A DNA stretch of 54,226 nt from contig CADCCO010000009.1 of NCBI GenBank assembly GCA_902799965.1, forward strand, positions 1-54,226, given 5' to 3'. Within the stretch, counting starts at the first letter, position 1, and every line of letters begins with the position of its first letter. Positions 8,062 through 16,896 of this stretch are shown here, piece after piece. The DNA is from an uncultured Spirochaetaceae bacterium. Its GTDB lineage: Bacteria > Spirochaetota > Spirochaetia > Treponematales > Treponemataceae. Position numbers and translations under genes: made by a program. The notes beneath the pieces are model-generated. The model was not told the origin of the DNA, searched no databases, and was given only the letters and a program-made list of their open reading frames with translations.

Positions 8062-9153
8062 TTATCGTAGCCGATTTTTCACTAAAACCTTTAACTTCTC
8101 CATTCCGGCCTTCTCCCGCTCATTTTTCCATGTACCGGCTTCCTTATGAACAGAAAGCGTTTTATCAGAAAAAAAATTGCCAAGCCCGCCTAAAACATAG
8201 GGCGACATCACTTCCGCAGGATACAAAGCCACGGCACCAATATTCTGATACTCATTTTTTATCTCAAAACCATATTTCTTTAAGACTGGATGCAAAAAAG
8301 AATGACACGGCCTTTTGCCAGGTTTTCCATCAATCAAAAAATGTGAACTCTCAAAAGCGGCTTTCAACTCTTTTAGCAAAGGAAGTTTTGGAATTGCGCC
8401 AAAACCGCAGCCGTTGTTCACGCGATCAGCGCAGCCCATATTAAAAAAAGCGTCGTCGTTAAGGAGGCAGTCAAAACTCTTTTTTACTTCTACATCTGTA
8501 TCAAGATAAATGCCGCCGTAATTCCAAACTATGCTCAAGCGGGCATAATTTGGAACAAAGCCCCATGCCTTTGTCGCAAACGCCTCTTTTAAATAATCAC
8601 ACTCATCAAGATTAAGATTTGATTCATCCCAGCATATAATTTCATAATCTGGATTGAATTTTCGCCAAGTGTCGATATTTTTCTTATACTCATCAGGCAA
8701 AGGTTTTCCGCCAACCCACATATAGTGAATTTTCTTAGGGATTTTTGAGATCCCTTTTGTAAAATCAAATGACTTAGCAGGTTCTTTTTCGCAACGAACA
8801 AGAACGGCAAGATATGTTTCAAGCCCATCAAGTTCAAGTATTTTGTCAAGCTGGTCTACGATTTCTGCAGCATAGAAAGGAGATGTAATAAACAAGAGGC
8901 AATTCTGGACGCCAAAACTCTTTACGCGGCAAGTCAAGTCGTCTGCTCCAGAAACCAAAACATAATCATCTCCGTTCTTAACAAAAGTGTTCCAAACAGA
9001 CTTGTTGTTGTCCGCAATCATCTCAATTTTTTTATCGGAAAAATACAAGTCCATACAAGATTCAAGCGCCCTGCCCGCTCCAAATACGAATACCGTTTTA
9101 TTGCATATTATTTGCTTGAATTGCTGTGGCCCAACTCTTTTTACCGCCAACAT
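8062..9153 (-). CDS. GT32-like glycosyltransferase with Rossmann front module
   Basis: 363 residues. The first 115 form the recurrent Rossmann-like module (VFVFGAGRALESC, MIADNNKSVW). The catalytic part begins at about 137 with IPKKIHYMWVGGKPLP, the typical opening of GT32-type glycosyltransferases that resemble Och1 and capsular transferases. It contains ARLSIVWNYGGIYLDTDVEV with the metal-binding DxD at D218-D220. Such enzymes transfer a hexose from a nucleotide donor with retention of configuration. The protein is complete; donor and acceptor are not predictable. It lies between the radical-SAM gene and the DGSHR-protein gene on the same strand. Confidence 0.8.
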   Translation of the reverse strand: MLAVKRVGPQQFKQIICNKTVFVFGAGRALESCMDLYFSDKKIEMIADNNKSVWNTFVKNGDDYVLVSGADDLTCRVKSFGVQNCLLFITSPFYAAEIVDQLDKILELDGLETYLAVLVRCEKEPAKSFDFTKGISKIPKKIHYMWVGGKPLPDEYKKNIDTWRKFNPDYEIICWDESNLNLDECDYLKEAFATKAWGFVPNYARLSIVWNYGGIYLDTDVEVKKSFDCLLNDDAFFNMGCADRVNNGCGFGAIPKLPLLKELKAAFESSHFLIDGKPGKRPCHSFLHPVLKKYGFEIKNEYQNIGAVALYPAEVMSPYVLGGLGNFFSDKTLSVHKEAGTWKNEREKAGMEKLKVLVKNRLR

Positions 9154-9168
9154 TTCTTCCTCACCTTT

Positions 9169-10023
9169 TTATATCTCAAACTGCCTGTCTAAACGAAGTC
9201 GCACATCCTTTAGCAAGGCAATTTCATCACATGAAAACAAATCAGGAAGAACATCTTCTGTAAGAAGCACCTCTTTTCCAAGCCATTCCAATACATTCTT
9301 AATACCTTTATATACATTACAAGACAAAGTATCATTCTTATGATATATATTCAATGCAAAACGATGTGATCCATCAAAAATTTCAAAATTTTCTAACATA
9401 CCAGATGGACAATTCTTATTATATCCTTTTAGTTCAAAATTTTTTATTACCTCTAAGAACTGTCCAAGTCTTATTTCAGCTGTTTTATGAGAATTAATCA
9501 GATTAAAAGCTTTTATATATATATTCTGACCATATGTGTTCCTGCCATAATACTGCTCAATCATTAAATATCGTACAAAGACATGATAATACTCTCGCAT
9601 AGCCAAGTAAATTTCTTTTAACGGAACTTCTTTTTTTACAGCAATCGGTTTTCCAAATGCCAAATCAAATAATAAAGGATATATCCAAACATAATTAGAA
9701 AAACCATATTTTTCTAATTCCTGAACAATTTCATTTTTTAAGGATTCATGTACAGCTATACAAACAAGTCTGCTTCTATCTAACGCATCATCATTTATTA
9801 ATCTAACAGGAATTCCATCCATTATATTAACAGAACGTAAAAATGTTACAATAAAACCTTTCACATACCTCTCATACCCTACAGTTTTGAGAGCAGATAA
9901 AAACTTCTTGCAAACAAAACCAGTTCCAAAAACATATATTTTGTTCTTACTCATTGCAGAAAGCAAATCAGTAACATTATTAATGCTCATAGTTTTCTTA
10001 AAATGTTTCCCCCAAAACAACAT
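9169..10023 (-). CDS. Rossmann module plus ParB-like DGSHR domain protein
   Basis: 284 residues from the first ATG; an internal ATG at 9990 (MSINNV) is an equally possible start because neither has a strong ribosome site. Residues 28-115 are the Rossmann-like module (YVFGTGFVCKKFL). The rest is not a standard transferase: it has a helical region, then LGQFLEVIKNF and the motif IFDGSHRFAL (217-221 is DGSHR), which recalls ParB/sulfiredoxin-like domains that bind nucleotides. Proteins of this kind occur in polysaccharide loci without a known job. The gene and its upstream 131 bp are more AT-rich than the next gene, and I see no distinct element in that gap. Confidence 0.5.
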   Translation of the reverse strand: MLFWGKHFKKTMSINNVTDLLSAMSKNKIYVFGTGFVCKKFLSALKTVGYERYVKGFIVTFLRSVNIMDGIPVRLINDDALDRSRLVCIAVHESLKNEIVQELEKYGFSNYVWIYPLLFDLAFGKPIAVKKEVPLKEIYLAMREYYHVFVRYLMIEQYYGRNTYGQNIYIKAFNLINSHKTAEIRLGQFLEVIKNFELKGYNKNCPSGMLENFEIFDGSHRFALNIYHKNDTLSCNVYKGIKNVLEWLGKEVLLTEDVLPDLFSCDEIALLKDVRLRLDRQFEI

Positions 10024-10154
10024 CCTAATGCTGCATTAAATATCAAGATTCAATATAAAATCAGTATAGTGATTAAAAAAAGATTGTTATAAATTTTTCT
10101 TACACATCTATTTTTTTGAAAAATCATCAATAAAGATTAAAATATTGCACCCCT

Positions 10155-11273
10155 TTACATCTGCAGAGCACAAACGACACAATTTGTATTATCTCTGCCA
10201 CAACCGCCACACATACGGCAAAAGCTGATATACCCATCCTTTATTTCACCCAAACAATGTTCGGCAATCATATGTCTCTCAGAAACTGACAGTTTTTCCA
10301 AGTCAACAAAGTCTTTTCCTTGCAAAACATACTTCCCGATTTTTTCGGCGCTCCAAGCCACATGGCAATAAAAAATTTTTTTGTCGTTGTAGCCGTGAAA
10401 AATTGGAGAACAACTCTTCATATGAGCCGCGCATTTTTCTTTGTCTATGCAAGCCGGCTCAGTTGGAAAACCAAAAGCCAGCCAGTTGCTTTGTCGCGCA
10501 ATTGTATAATCGATGCCGTTATTTTCAAAAACATTCTTCAAATCTTCCAATCGTTTTTGATACGGAACACACTCTGTGTAATCGCTTACGCTGACCCAAA
10601 CATTAAACTTTCGAAGAGTGTCTAACGTTTCCTGCTTTGGAATCAAAGTGCCGTTTGTTATTATTTTTATCGTTCCAATCTTATTTCTATATGGCTCCGC
10701 AAGATATTGAACAAACTCCCCAATCTGCTTGTGCAAAAAAGGCTCACCGCCAAGCAAGGTGTAGCAAAAAACATAATCAACATATTTAAAAAGCGCGTCA
10801 ACTTCTTCTTTAAGTTGGCTTATGTCATACGACACGCTTTTTTCATAAAACGGAACGAACATATTGCAGTTCTTGCATTTTAACGTGCAGTCCATTGTCA
10901 AGGCGCTATGCAATTCCATAACGCAGTTCAAGCCTTTCACTTCCCAATACCAATGTGTTATAAAAGATTCAATGCCGCAATAGTCCTTAAATTCCTCAAG
11001 TCCTTCGGTCTTTAAAAAATCGGATATTTCTTGAAAAACTCTCCCGCCTGTCATTACAATGATTTTCTGGCCGTCAAGAGCCGCCAAGCCATCTTTTGGC
11101 GAAAGCGCGGGAACATCGGCTATGCAATTTTTTAATTTGTCCGTATTCTTGTCCATTATAAAATCTACGGAAAAGTCAGACTTTATCTTGCTAAAGCAGC
11201 TTTTTCCGACATTCCCATAGCCATAGAGAACAATATGCTTTAAGTTTTTCCAATCGTCTGAAAAATGGTTCAA
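10155..11273 (-). CDS. Second radical SAM/SPASM protein with Rossmann front module
   Basis: 372 residues. Residues 12-100 are the Rossmann-like module (IVLYGYGNVGKSCF, FIMDKNTDKL). A radical SAM core follows, with C129-x3-C133-x2-C136 (CTLKCKNC), LLGGEPFLH (the glycine-rich SAM-binding strand), ITNGTL and VSVSDYTECV. The last 30 residues are cysteine-rich (FCRMCGGCGRDNTNCVVC), consistent with an auxiliary iron-sulfur cluster. It is only distantly similar to the radical-SAM protein at 6828-8018. A role in tailoring a glycan or carrier is inferred from context. It is followed upstream by the HAD-domain gene with an 18-bp gap, suggesting one transcript. Confidence 0.75.
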   Translation of the reverse strand: MNHFSDDWKNLKHIVLYGYGNVGKSCFSKIKSDFSVDFIMDKNTDKLKNCIADVPALSPKDGLAALDGQKIIVMTGGRVFQEISDFLKTEGLEEFKDYCGIESFITHWYWEVKGLNCVMELHSALTMDCTLKCKNCNMFVPFYEKSVSYDISQLKEEVDALFKYVDYVFCYTLLGGEPFLHKQIGEFVQYLAEPYRNKIGTIKIITNGTLIPKQETLDTLRKFNVWVSVSDYTECVPYQKRLEDLKNVFENNGIDYTIARQSNWLAFGFPTEPACIDKEKCAAHMKSCSPIFHGYNDKKIFYCHVAWSAEKIGKYVLQGKDFVDLEKLSVSERHMIAEHCLGEIKDGYISFCRMCGGCGRDNTNCVVCALQM

Positions 11274-11291
11274 TTCGCAACCCCTCGCGCT

Positions 11292-13376
11292 TTATTCAAA
11301 TATGGCCGATTCCATCCTGCCAGCAATACCATTGTCGTAATAAAAAGCTTTTTTCATCTTTGCTGTAGGCTCAAACGCGCCCTTCATCAATATTCCAAAA
11401 GCCTTGTCAGCCCACCCCGAAGAATCCGTATATGAAACGCCGGAAGCTTTTCTTACCGCTTCAACATCCTTCATAAAATCAATTATTCCGTCAAGCATAT
11501 TCTCTCTGACGGCAAAGTTTTCCTGACTCTTTCCATTGAGTTTGTACTTTATCGTTCCGTCATCGCAAACACATTCCATCATGCCGTTCGGAGCCGTAAA
11601 AAACGAATCAGAAAAAACATTGTTTTTGCAAATATTAGACTGCTCGCCATGTTCGCCGCAAAAACAGCCTTTCATTTTATTTGACACAAGATATCTGTTG
11701 GCAGAATCAAGACGGACGCATAGATAATACCCTAAAAAATTTCGCCGCAAAACTTTTCCAAGATAATACTGGACAGTTCCATACAGCATAGTGTCTATCA
11801 CAGCGCAATCGTCTTTAATATTTAGCGTTTCAAGATATCGCAAGTAATTTTTTCTTTCGCGCTCCGCCTCTTTTAATATCTCGTCCGCATAAAAAAGCGG
11901 CTCTTTTTCTGCGTCGGACACTTCTATTCCAAACCTGTCATAAAAGAAATCTTTTCTTGTGCCATTATACGGAAAATCAGCCACTTCCGCAATATCGTCC
12001 TTTGTCCGAATGGAGGCAGTTAAAACAGCCCTCCTTGACGTTTCCAAGTAAACAAGTTCCGGCGCATTCTTTGCGCCAACCAGGTCGCAATAAGCGGAAA
12101 ACAGTTTCTTTAATAAATAGCCATCTCTTGCCAAAAAAAGGAGTTGGGCAACATTGTCTTTAACCGCTTGTTCCAAAAGCCAAGCGCAAAAAACATAGCC
12201 AATAGCCCCAAGCAAGACATACCCCGCTTCCCTTTCATTTGAAAAAACAATTTTCCCCTTGCTCTTATGAAAGCAAAATGAATCGTTGCATATTTTATTT
12301 GTCAAAGTCGAACACAAAATAGATTCAAAAGGCGAATTCGCAAACGCAGTTATGCCGCGCAAATACGAATTTTCCGCCAACTTTGCCTCGCTCCATACCT
12401 CATATGTCTTTATTCCAAAACGAGCGGGCATAACAACATCGCCATTGACATCATCGCCAATATGCAGAGCCTTTCTTCCCTTCATAATCTCTTTGGAATA
12501 AAATTCCCACAGCGAGCCGTCTTGCTTGTTTTTTTTATAATCGCAGGAAACAATGATATGGTTAATGTCAGCGGGCACGCCAACGGTTGTAAGAAAATCA
12601 TAAATAATTTCTTTTGGAAAATACATATCGCTCACAAGATACACATCTTTGCTTTTCGTTGCTTCGCGATACAAATCAGCGACAACCGTTCGAGCCGTTA
12701 TCAGAGCCTTCTCTGTGTCTATTTCCTCTTGCTTAGCGCAGTTTATGAATTCATCAGACCAACCAGACAAATCTTTTATCGCGTCATAAATTTCGTCCAG
12801 TGTGGGATTCGCTTTTACGCTTGCCGATTGCTTTCTGATTTGCGCGTAATTCAAATCGCCATATTTTGAACACAGCTTGCCTTCAACAATGCGAAAAACA
12901 TCCATATTGTCAGACACCCTTCTAACAACCAGGGTATCAAACACGTCAAAAGAAACCACGTCGGATTCTGAAATTTTTGCCCTCAAATCATCCGCATTTT
13001 TTTGCCAATATTCGTTGCTTTCAAAATCCATAGCCTTTTTGCAGGCCAATTCCCCATTGCGATAATATATTGGTATTTTATAATCCGCTATTCTTTGATA
13101 AATTGTCTCCCAATAGGCTCCAGAAGTGTTAATCACTATAATGTCGGCGACAGTCTCCGCTTTTTTTTGGTCAAGGACCTCTTTGCCAAACACATAAGAA
13201 CCAACCAAATCAACGCTTTTGTCAAGAACGCCCACGATGTCAAAGCCTTTTAGACGCTCCAACAAAGTTGCAGTCATGCGGCCTGTTCCGTACAAAGCGA
13301 TTCGTTTGTCCTTCTTGTCTGCAAAAGCTTTTTCAAAGGCTTCCACTTCGTAGTCAAACTTGCTTTTTAATTCCAT
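11292..13376 (-). CDS. Large HAD-domain protein with Rossmann front module
   Basis: 694 residues. Residues 24-110 form the Rossmann-like module (RIALYGTGRMTATLL, GVLDKSVDLVG). Residues 140-330 are a HAD phosphatase domain: SFDVFDTLVVRR with nucleophile D144 and acid-base D147, YLVSDMYFP, and GDDVNGDVVMP (GDD at 307-309). A further 350 residues include LLFLARDGYLLKKL, seen in large HAD proteins of capsule loci, and VIDTMLYGTVQYYLG. Members of this family occur beside glycosyltransferases in many genomes without an assigned substrate. A sugar- or glycerol-phosphate phosphatase or phosphotransferase is plausible. The protein is complete. Confidence 0.65.
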   Translation of the reverse strand: MELKSKFDYEVEAFEKAFADKKDKRIALYGTGRMTATLLERLKGFDIVGVLDKSVDLVGSYVFGKEVLDQKKAETVADIIVINTSGAYWETIYQRIADYKIPIYYRNGELACKKAMDFESNEYWQKNADDLRAKISESDVVSFDVFDTLVVRRVSDNMDVFRIVEGKLCSKYGDLNYAQIRKQSASVKANPTLDEIYDAIKDLSGWSDEFINCAKQEEIDTEKALITARTVVADLYREATKSKDVYLVSDMYFPKEIIYDFLTTVGVPADINHIIVSCDYKKNKQDGSLWEFYSKEIMKGRKALHIGDDVNGDVVMPARFGIKTYEVWSEAKLAENSYLRGITAFANSPFESILCSTLTNKICNDSFCFHKSKGKIVFSNEREAGYVLLGAIGYVFCAWLLEQAVKDNVAQLLFLARDGYLLKKLFSAYCDLVGAKNAPELVYLETSRRAVLTASIRTKDDIAEVADFPYNGTRKDFFYDRFGIEVSDAEKEPLFYADEILKEAERERKNYLRYLETLNIKDDCAVIDTMLYGTVQYYLGKVLRRNFLGYYLCVRLDSANRYLVSNKMKGCFCGEHGEQSNICKNNVFSDSFFTAPNGMMECVCDDGTIKYKLNGKSQENFAVRENMLDGIIDFMKDVEAVRKASGVSYTDSSGWADKAFGILMKGAFEPTAKMKKAFYYDNGIAGRMESAIFE

Positions 13377-13391
13377 ATATATCTACACCTA

Positions 13392-14693
13392 TCACTTTCC
13401 GTCAACGCAAAAAGCCGCGTACAAGGGCACGGACTTTATTCCGTTTTCAAATCCAAAATTCTTTGCGGAAATGCGAATGCAATACGCAGGCTTGTAAGCC
13501 GCCGAATAAACAGAAAGGCTTTTTGACTGCGTATGAGCGGAGGCCTTTACTTCTATCGGAATAATGTCCTGGCCTATGCGCGCGACAAAATCCACTTCCG
13601 CCTGGTTGCCGCTGGTCCAATAGAAAAGTTTCAAGCCATTGGCCGTCAATTGCGAGCAGACATAGTTTTCAGTAAGCCCGCCCTTAAAGTCGTTCAGCAA
13701 AGCGTTTTCATACAAAATGTCGCCAATAAGCAAATCCTGCATGCGGCAGCAAAGCCCAGTGTCGCTTATGTAAAATTTAAAGTCAGTGGCGGAACTGTTG
13801 GCTTGCAAAGGAAGCTTTACCCTCTCCAGCCGAAACACACGTTTTGCAATTCCCGCAAGGCATATCCATTCAATGGCGTCTTCAAAGTCAGCCGCGCGTC
13901 CGCCAGATTTTATGCATTTATATTGGAACTTTCTATTTTCCTTGGAAAGCTGCGCGCTGATATTTCTGTACACAAGACGGGTCTTTGAAATATCGCTTTT
14001 TTTATTGTACTTGCTCATGTCGTCAAGATACGCTTCTAAAATTTCCGATTGCAGAACGGAAGCAAGCTGAGAATTACCGTTCCTTGCATAATCAGCGACA
14101 ACAGCCGGGAGCCCGCCTATAAAAAGATACTCTCTGTAAAGCCCCAAAGATTTTTCATGCAAAGCTTCTTCCAAAGGCAAATCACCTCTAAAGCATGCCT
14201 TGATTTTTTCAAGCAAAAGATCCTCTTCCTTTGCCATCAAGTATTCTTCAAAATCCATGGGGTACATGTCCATGAATTGAACTTTGCCGACAGGAAAGCT
14301 GTTTTCACCGCGGTTTACAGAAACGCCAAGCAAAGAGCCAAGCGCGATGACATGATACTCATTGGCTTCCTCGCAAAAATATTTAAGAGACGTAAGCGCT
14401 TCCGGGCAATACTGAATTTCGTCAAAAATAATCAGAGTCTCTTGCGGAAGAATTTGCTGGCGCTTTAATGCCGCCAGGCTCAAAACAATTGACTTAGGCG
14501 AAAGGTTTTTGAACAAAGACGATAGATTTTTTTCTTTTTCAAAATTGCAATATACGGAATTTGCATAGGCAATTCCCGCAAAATAGGAAACAATGTAAGT
14601 TTTTCCTATTTGCCTAGCGCCTTGCAAAACAAGAGGCTTGCGCTCCGCGGACTGCTTCCATTCAAGGAGCTTTCCAACTATTTTTCGCTTCAT
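13392..14693 (-). CDS. DUF4143-type AAA ATPase
   Basis: 433 residues with the usual architecture: Walker A GARQIGKTYI (about 24-33), Walker B LIIFDEIQYCPEAL, the sensor strand HVIALGSLLG, then a DUF4143 C-terminal domain with GGLPAVVADYA, ISDTGLCCRMQ and a nuclease-like YWTSGNQAEVDFVARI...IPIEVKA stretch. These orphan P-loop proteins are widespread and mobile; some are proposed to act in stress or genome conflict, but no reaction is established. It is unrelated to glycan synthesis and looks like an insertion between the HAD gene and the glycerophosphotransferase gene. It has its own promoter. Confidence 0.85.
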   Translation of the reverse strand: MKRKIVGKLLEWKQSAERKPLVLQGARQIGKTYIVSYFAGIAYANSVYCNFEKEKNLSSLFKNLSPKSIVLSLAALKRQQILPQETLIIFDEIQYCPEALTSLKYFCEEANEYHVIALGSLLGVSVNRGENSFPVGKVQFMDMYPMDFEEYLMAKEEDLLLEKIKACFRGDLPLEEALHEKSLGLYREYLFIGGLPAVVADYARNGNSQLASVLQSEILEAYLDDMSKYNKKSDISKTRLVYRNISAQLSKENRKFQYKCIKSGGRAADFEDAIEWICLAGIAKRVFRLERVKLPLQANSSATDFKFYISDTGLCCRMQDLLIGDILYENALLNDFKGGLTENYVCSQLTANGLKLFYWTSGNQAEVDFVARIGQDIIPIEVKASAHTQSKSLSVYSAAYKPAYCIRISAKNFGFENGIKSVPLYAAFCVDGK

Positions 14694-14699
14694 AAGACA

Positions 14700-14727
14700 A
14701 TTATATATGAAAAAATGTAAAAATCAA
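14700..14727 (-). promoter_or_regulatory. Promoter of the DUF4143 ATPase, start codon adjacent
   Basis: Minus-strand TTGATT (14722-14727), a 16-bp spacer and TATAAT (14700-14705). The -10 box ends only 6 bp before the ATG at 14693, so transcription would begin at or next to the start codon, giving a leaderless message. Confidence 0.45.
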
Positions 14728-14785
14728 GTCAAATTTTACATTTTTTAGCGCATTTTTACCTCAAAATTTCACACTTTTTGGCGCA
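14710..14785. repeat. Inverted repeat and short direct repeats upstream of the ATPase
   Basis: An imperfect inverted repeat built on AAAAAATGTAAAA (left arm 14710-14724, right arm 14733-14746) overlaps the -35 region of the ATPase promoter. Just beyond it, TTTTTAGCGCAT and TTTTTGGCGCAT occur about 32 bp apart (from 14742 and 14774). This looks like an operator region; a terminator is unlikely because it lies on the upstream side. Confidence 0.35.
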
Positions 14786-14828
14786 TGTTTAACAAAATCG
14801 TGGGATTCAGATATGTTCCCATTGCGTT

Positions 14829-16076
14829 CTACCGTTCTACTACAAATTTCTCAATCGTTTCCGCCACCCGCTCGCTTGCCTTTCCGTCAAAAAGCAAACC
14901 AATATCATTTTCAAACTTCATTATATTTGACAAATAAACATCTGAGTCAAAGCTTATGATTTGCTCTTCAAGCTCATCATTATTCTCTGAAATAGAATAA
15001 GGTAAAATTGCTTTAATTTCCGGCACAATAGAATTATTGACTTTTACACACCTTTTATTATCAGATGACATTTCCCATTGTAAATCACCGCGAGACTCTT
15101 TATATGCATAAAGGTCGTCAACATAGATAAAAACAGGAATGCGCAACAAACTTGCGTCAAAAGCGGCGCTTGAATAATCTGTCAAGAACGCGTCCATCGC
15201 CGCCAAATCTTCGTACATATCGTCATCCATGCTTGCATCAATAACATTAACGCCTAAATCAAACTCGCTTTTGGCAAGAGCGGCTAATTGCGGATGCAGC
15301 CGCGCACACAAAAACCAATTTCCGCCAAATTTTTGCGAAAGACTTTTCAACAATCGATTAAAATCAACAGACCATATTTCAGACAAGACCGAACGCTTTC
15401 CATTTTTTGCAGTTTCACGGTAGGTAGGCGCGAACATAATAATTTTTGAATCTTCTGGAATACTATGCCTTTCGCGGAATCGCTTTCTTTGGGCTTCAAC
15501 ATTCCCAAAAAGAGCGTCGCACCTTGGAGAACCACTCATAAGAAACTCGCCGTCATACAAAAGGCCGCGCGGATACATATTCTTGCCCCACCTAGACTCA
15601 ATTGGAACCAAATCTATCATCTTCGAATCGTTCTCGCTTACAAGCCGCGCCATTTCTGAAAATGCAGCGCCTCGCCACAACCCTAATGCCTTAAAACCAT
15701 ACTCCCCATGCCAAGTATTTACATAGAATTGATTTTTACGTTTTACAGTTCCATAAGGCTTCCTATAATTGTCAATCCACACCTTTGATCGTGACAGCCA
15801 ATAGGCGCGGCTCCACAAAGTGTTCGGAACTTTTTTGACGTAATTGGGGAATTCCTTTGCCATGTCGTTCACAAACCAAACAAATTCTAAATTGGGATTC
15901 CTCTCATGCAATTTTTGAACGACATACTTTGGATTGCAGCCAAAGCCGCCTTTTCCCTCAAACGTACAAACGCTCACAAGATTTTTCTTTATCGGGAACA
16001 CGCGGCAAATATAAAAGGCCAGCGAGTTGCAAAAGGCTTTGAGTTTTCGATAAGTTATGTAATGATGTTCTTTCAT
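14829..16076 (-). CDS. CDP-glycerol glycerophosphotransferase family protein (TagB/TagF-like)
   Basis: 415 residues covering the Glyphos_transf GT-B domain: NTWHGEYGFKALG (TWHG at 121-124), MFAPTYRE (214-221), ARLHPQL (258-264) and FLTDYSSAAFDASLL (297-311), all hallmark segments of TagB/TagF. These enzymes move glycerol-phosphate or ribitol-phosphate from the CDP-alditol to a lipid-linked acceptor at the cytoplasmic face of the membrane. In this window the likely donor source is the TagD-type fusion at 22239-23591. The length suits a primase or single-residue transferase better than a long-chain polymerase. The FEGKGGFGCNPKYV start is also typical. Confidence 0.85.
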   Translation of the reverse strand: MKEHHYITYRKLKAFCNSLAFYICRVFPIKKNLVSVCTFEGKGGFGCNPKYVVQKLHERNPNLEFVWFVNDMAKEFPNYVKKVPNTLWSRAYWLSRSKVWIDNYRKPYGTVKRKNQFYVNTWHGEYGFKALGLWRGAAFSEMARLVSENDSKMIDLVPIESRWGKNMYPRGLLYDGEFLMSGSPRCDALFGNVEAQRKRFRERHSIPEDSKIIMFAPTYRETAKNGKRSVLSEIWSVDFNRLLKSLSQKFGGNWFLCARLHPQLAALAKSEFDLGVNVIDASMDDDMYEDLAAMDAFLTDYSSAAFDASLLRIPVFIYVDDLYAYKESRGDLQWEMSSDNKRCVKVNNSIVPEIKAILPYSISENNDELEEQIISFDSDVYLSNIMKFENDIGLLFDGKASERVAETIEKFVVER

Positions 16077-16104
16077 AATGAGCTAAAACTTATAACCCGC
16101 ATCC

Positions 16105-16896
16105 TCACACATTTGCATTTTTAAGCGCAAGATAACTACGGTTAAAATAAATGTTGCATTTTTTCCGGACTTTATCCGGTTCTATTTGTTTTAACATTTG
16201 AGAGCCATGCAGACTTTTGGAATAAGAAAAAGCCACATGATTTTTTATGTTCTGCTTTTCAATCAGAGAAAATATATCATCGCTGAGTTTTCTATAACTG
16301 CCGTCATCAGCATGCGCATACGACTCAACGCAAACGGTATTTTTTTTCAATAGACCATATTCAATATTTTTCTTTACATTTAAAGAAAACTTCTTGCGCT
16401 CGCTGGCGGAATATTCGTCAAAATATACAGATTGAGAAAAAAGATGCCCAAAACCGTTATTCCAATCTGACAAAAACCAACTTTCCGCTTCGGGAGACGC
16501 ATATACAAAGAACACTGGATATGTTTTGCCAAGTATATCAGCAATATTCTTTCTTATATCATTCTCATAAGATTCAATTTGCTCTTCATTTAAATAATCA
16601 AACCGCCCGTCAAGGTCGTCTTCAATCAAAATGCCCTTGTATGCACCTTTGTTGAATCTATCCATTATGAATGATTTTTTTAGAAACTCATATACTTTAG
16701 ATATGAGCGCATGGCCGGTAACGCCATTGTAACAGTCTTCCAATTTTTTGGGCGTGCCTTTTTTCTTCCTAACGCTATTGGGCATGCACTGCTCATAAAA
16801 AAAAGAGTCGTTTATGCGGCTAAGGAATACCTGCATATAACCGCAAGCTTCTGTATAACCGCCTGTAAAAAAACACGCAATTTTATCGTTTTTCAC
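16105..16896 (-). CDS. RloB/TOPRIM-like partner of the adjacent ATPase
   Basis: 263 residues from the GTG at 16896, which forms a GTGA overlap with the ATPase stop and follows a GGGTGG site; a GTG three codons earlier is also possible. It begins FFTGGYTEACGYMQVFL and contains GILIEDDLDGRFDYL, an acidic motif compatible with a TOPRIM or RloB-type nuclease, then FVYASPEAESWFLSDW. ATPase plus small acidic nuclease-like pairs of this kind occur as RloAB, AbiL or OLD-like defence modules. I identify the pair by the tight coupling and motif style; the family name is tentative. It is embedded in the glycan operon. Confidence 0.5.
   Translation of the reverse strand: MKNDKIACFFTGGYTEACGYMQVFLSRINDSFFYEQCMPNSVRKKKGTPKKLEDCYNGVTGHALISKVYEFLKKSFIMDRFNKGAYKGILIEDDLDGRFDYLNEEQIESYENDIRKNIADILGKTYPVFFVYASPEAESWFLSDWNNGFGHLFSQSVYFDEYSASERKKFSLNVKKNIEYGLLKKNTVCVESYAHADDGSYRKLSDDIFSLIEKQNIKNHVAFSYSKSLHGSQMLKQIEPDKVRKKCNIYFNRSYLALKNANV

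Noticed and set aside
13392..14693. The DUF4143 ATPase as part of glycan synthesis
   Set aside because: These ATPases occur scattered in genomes with no link to polysaccharide genes, and it has its own promoter.
14710..14746. The inverted repeat as a rho-independent terminator
   Set aside because: It is A/T only, lies upstream of the ATPase gene on its own strand, and overlaps the promoter.
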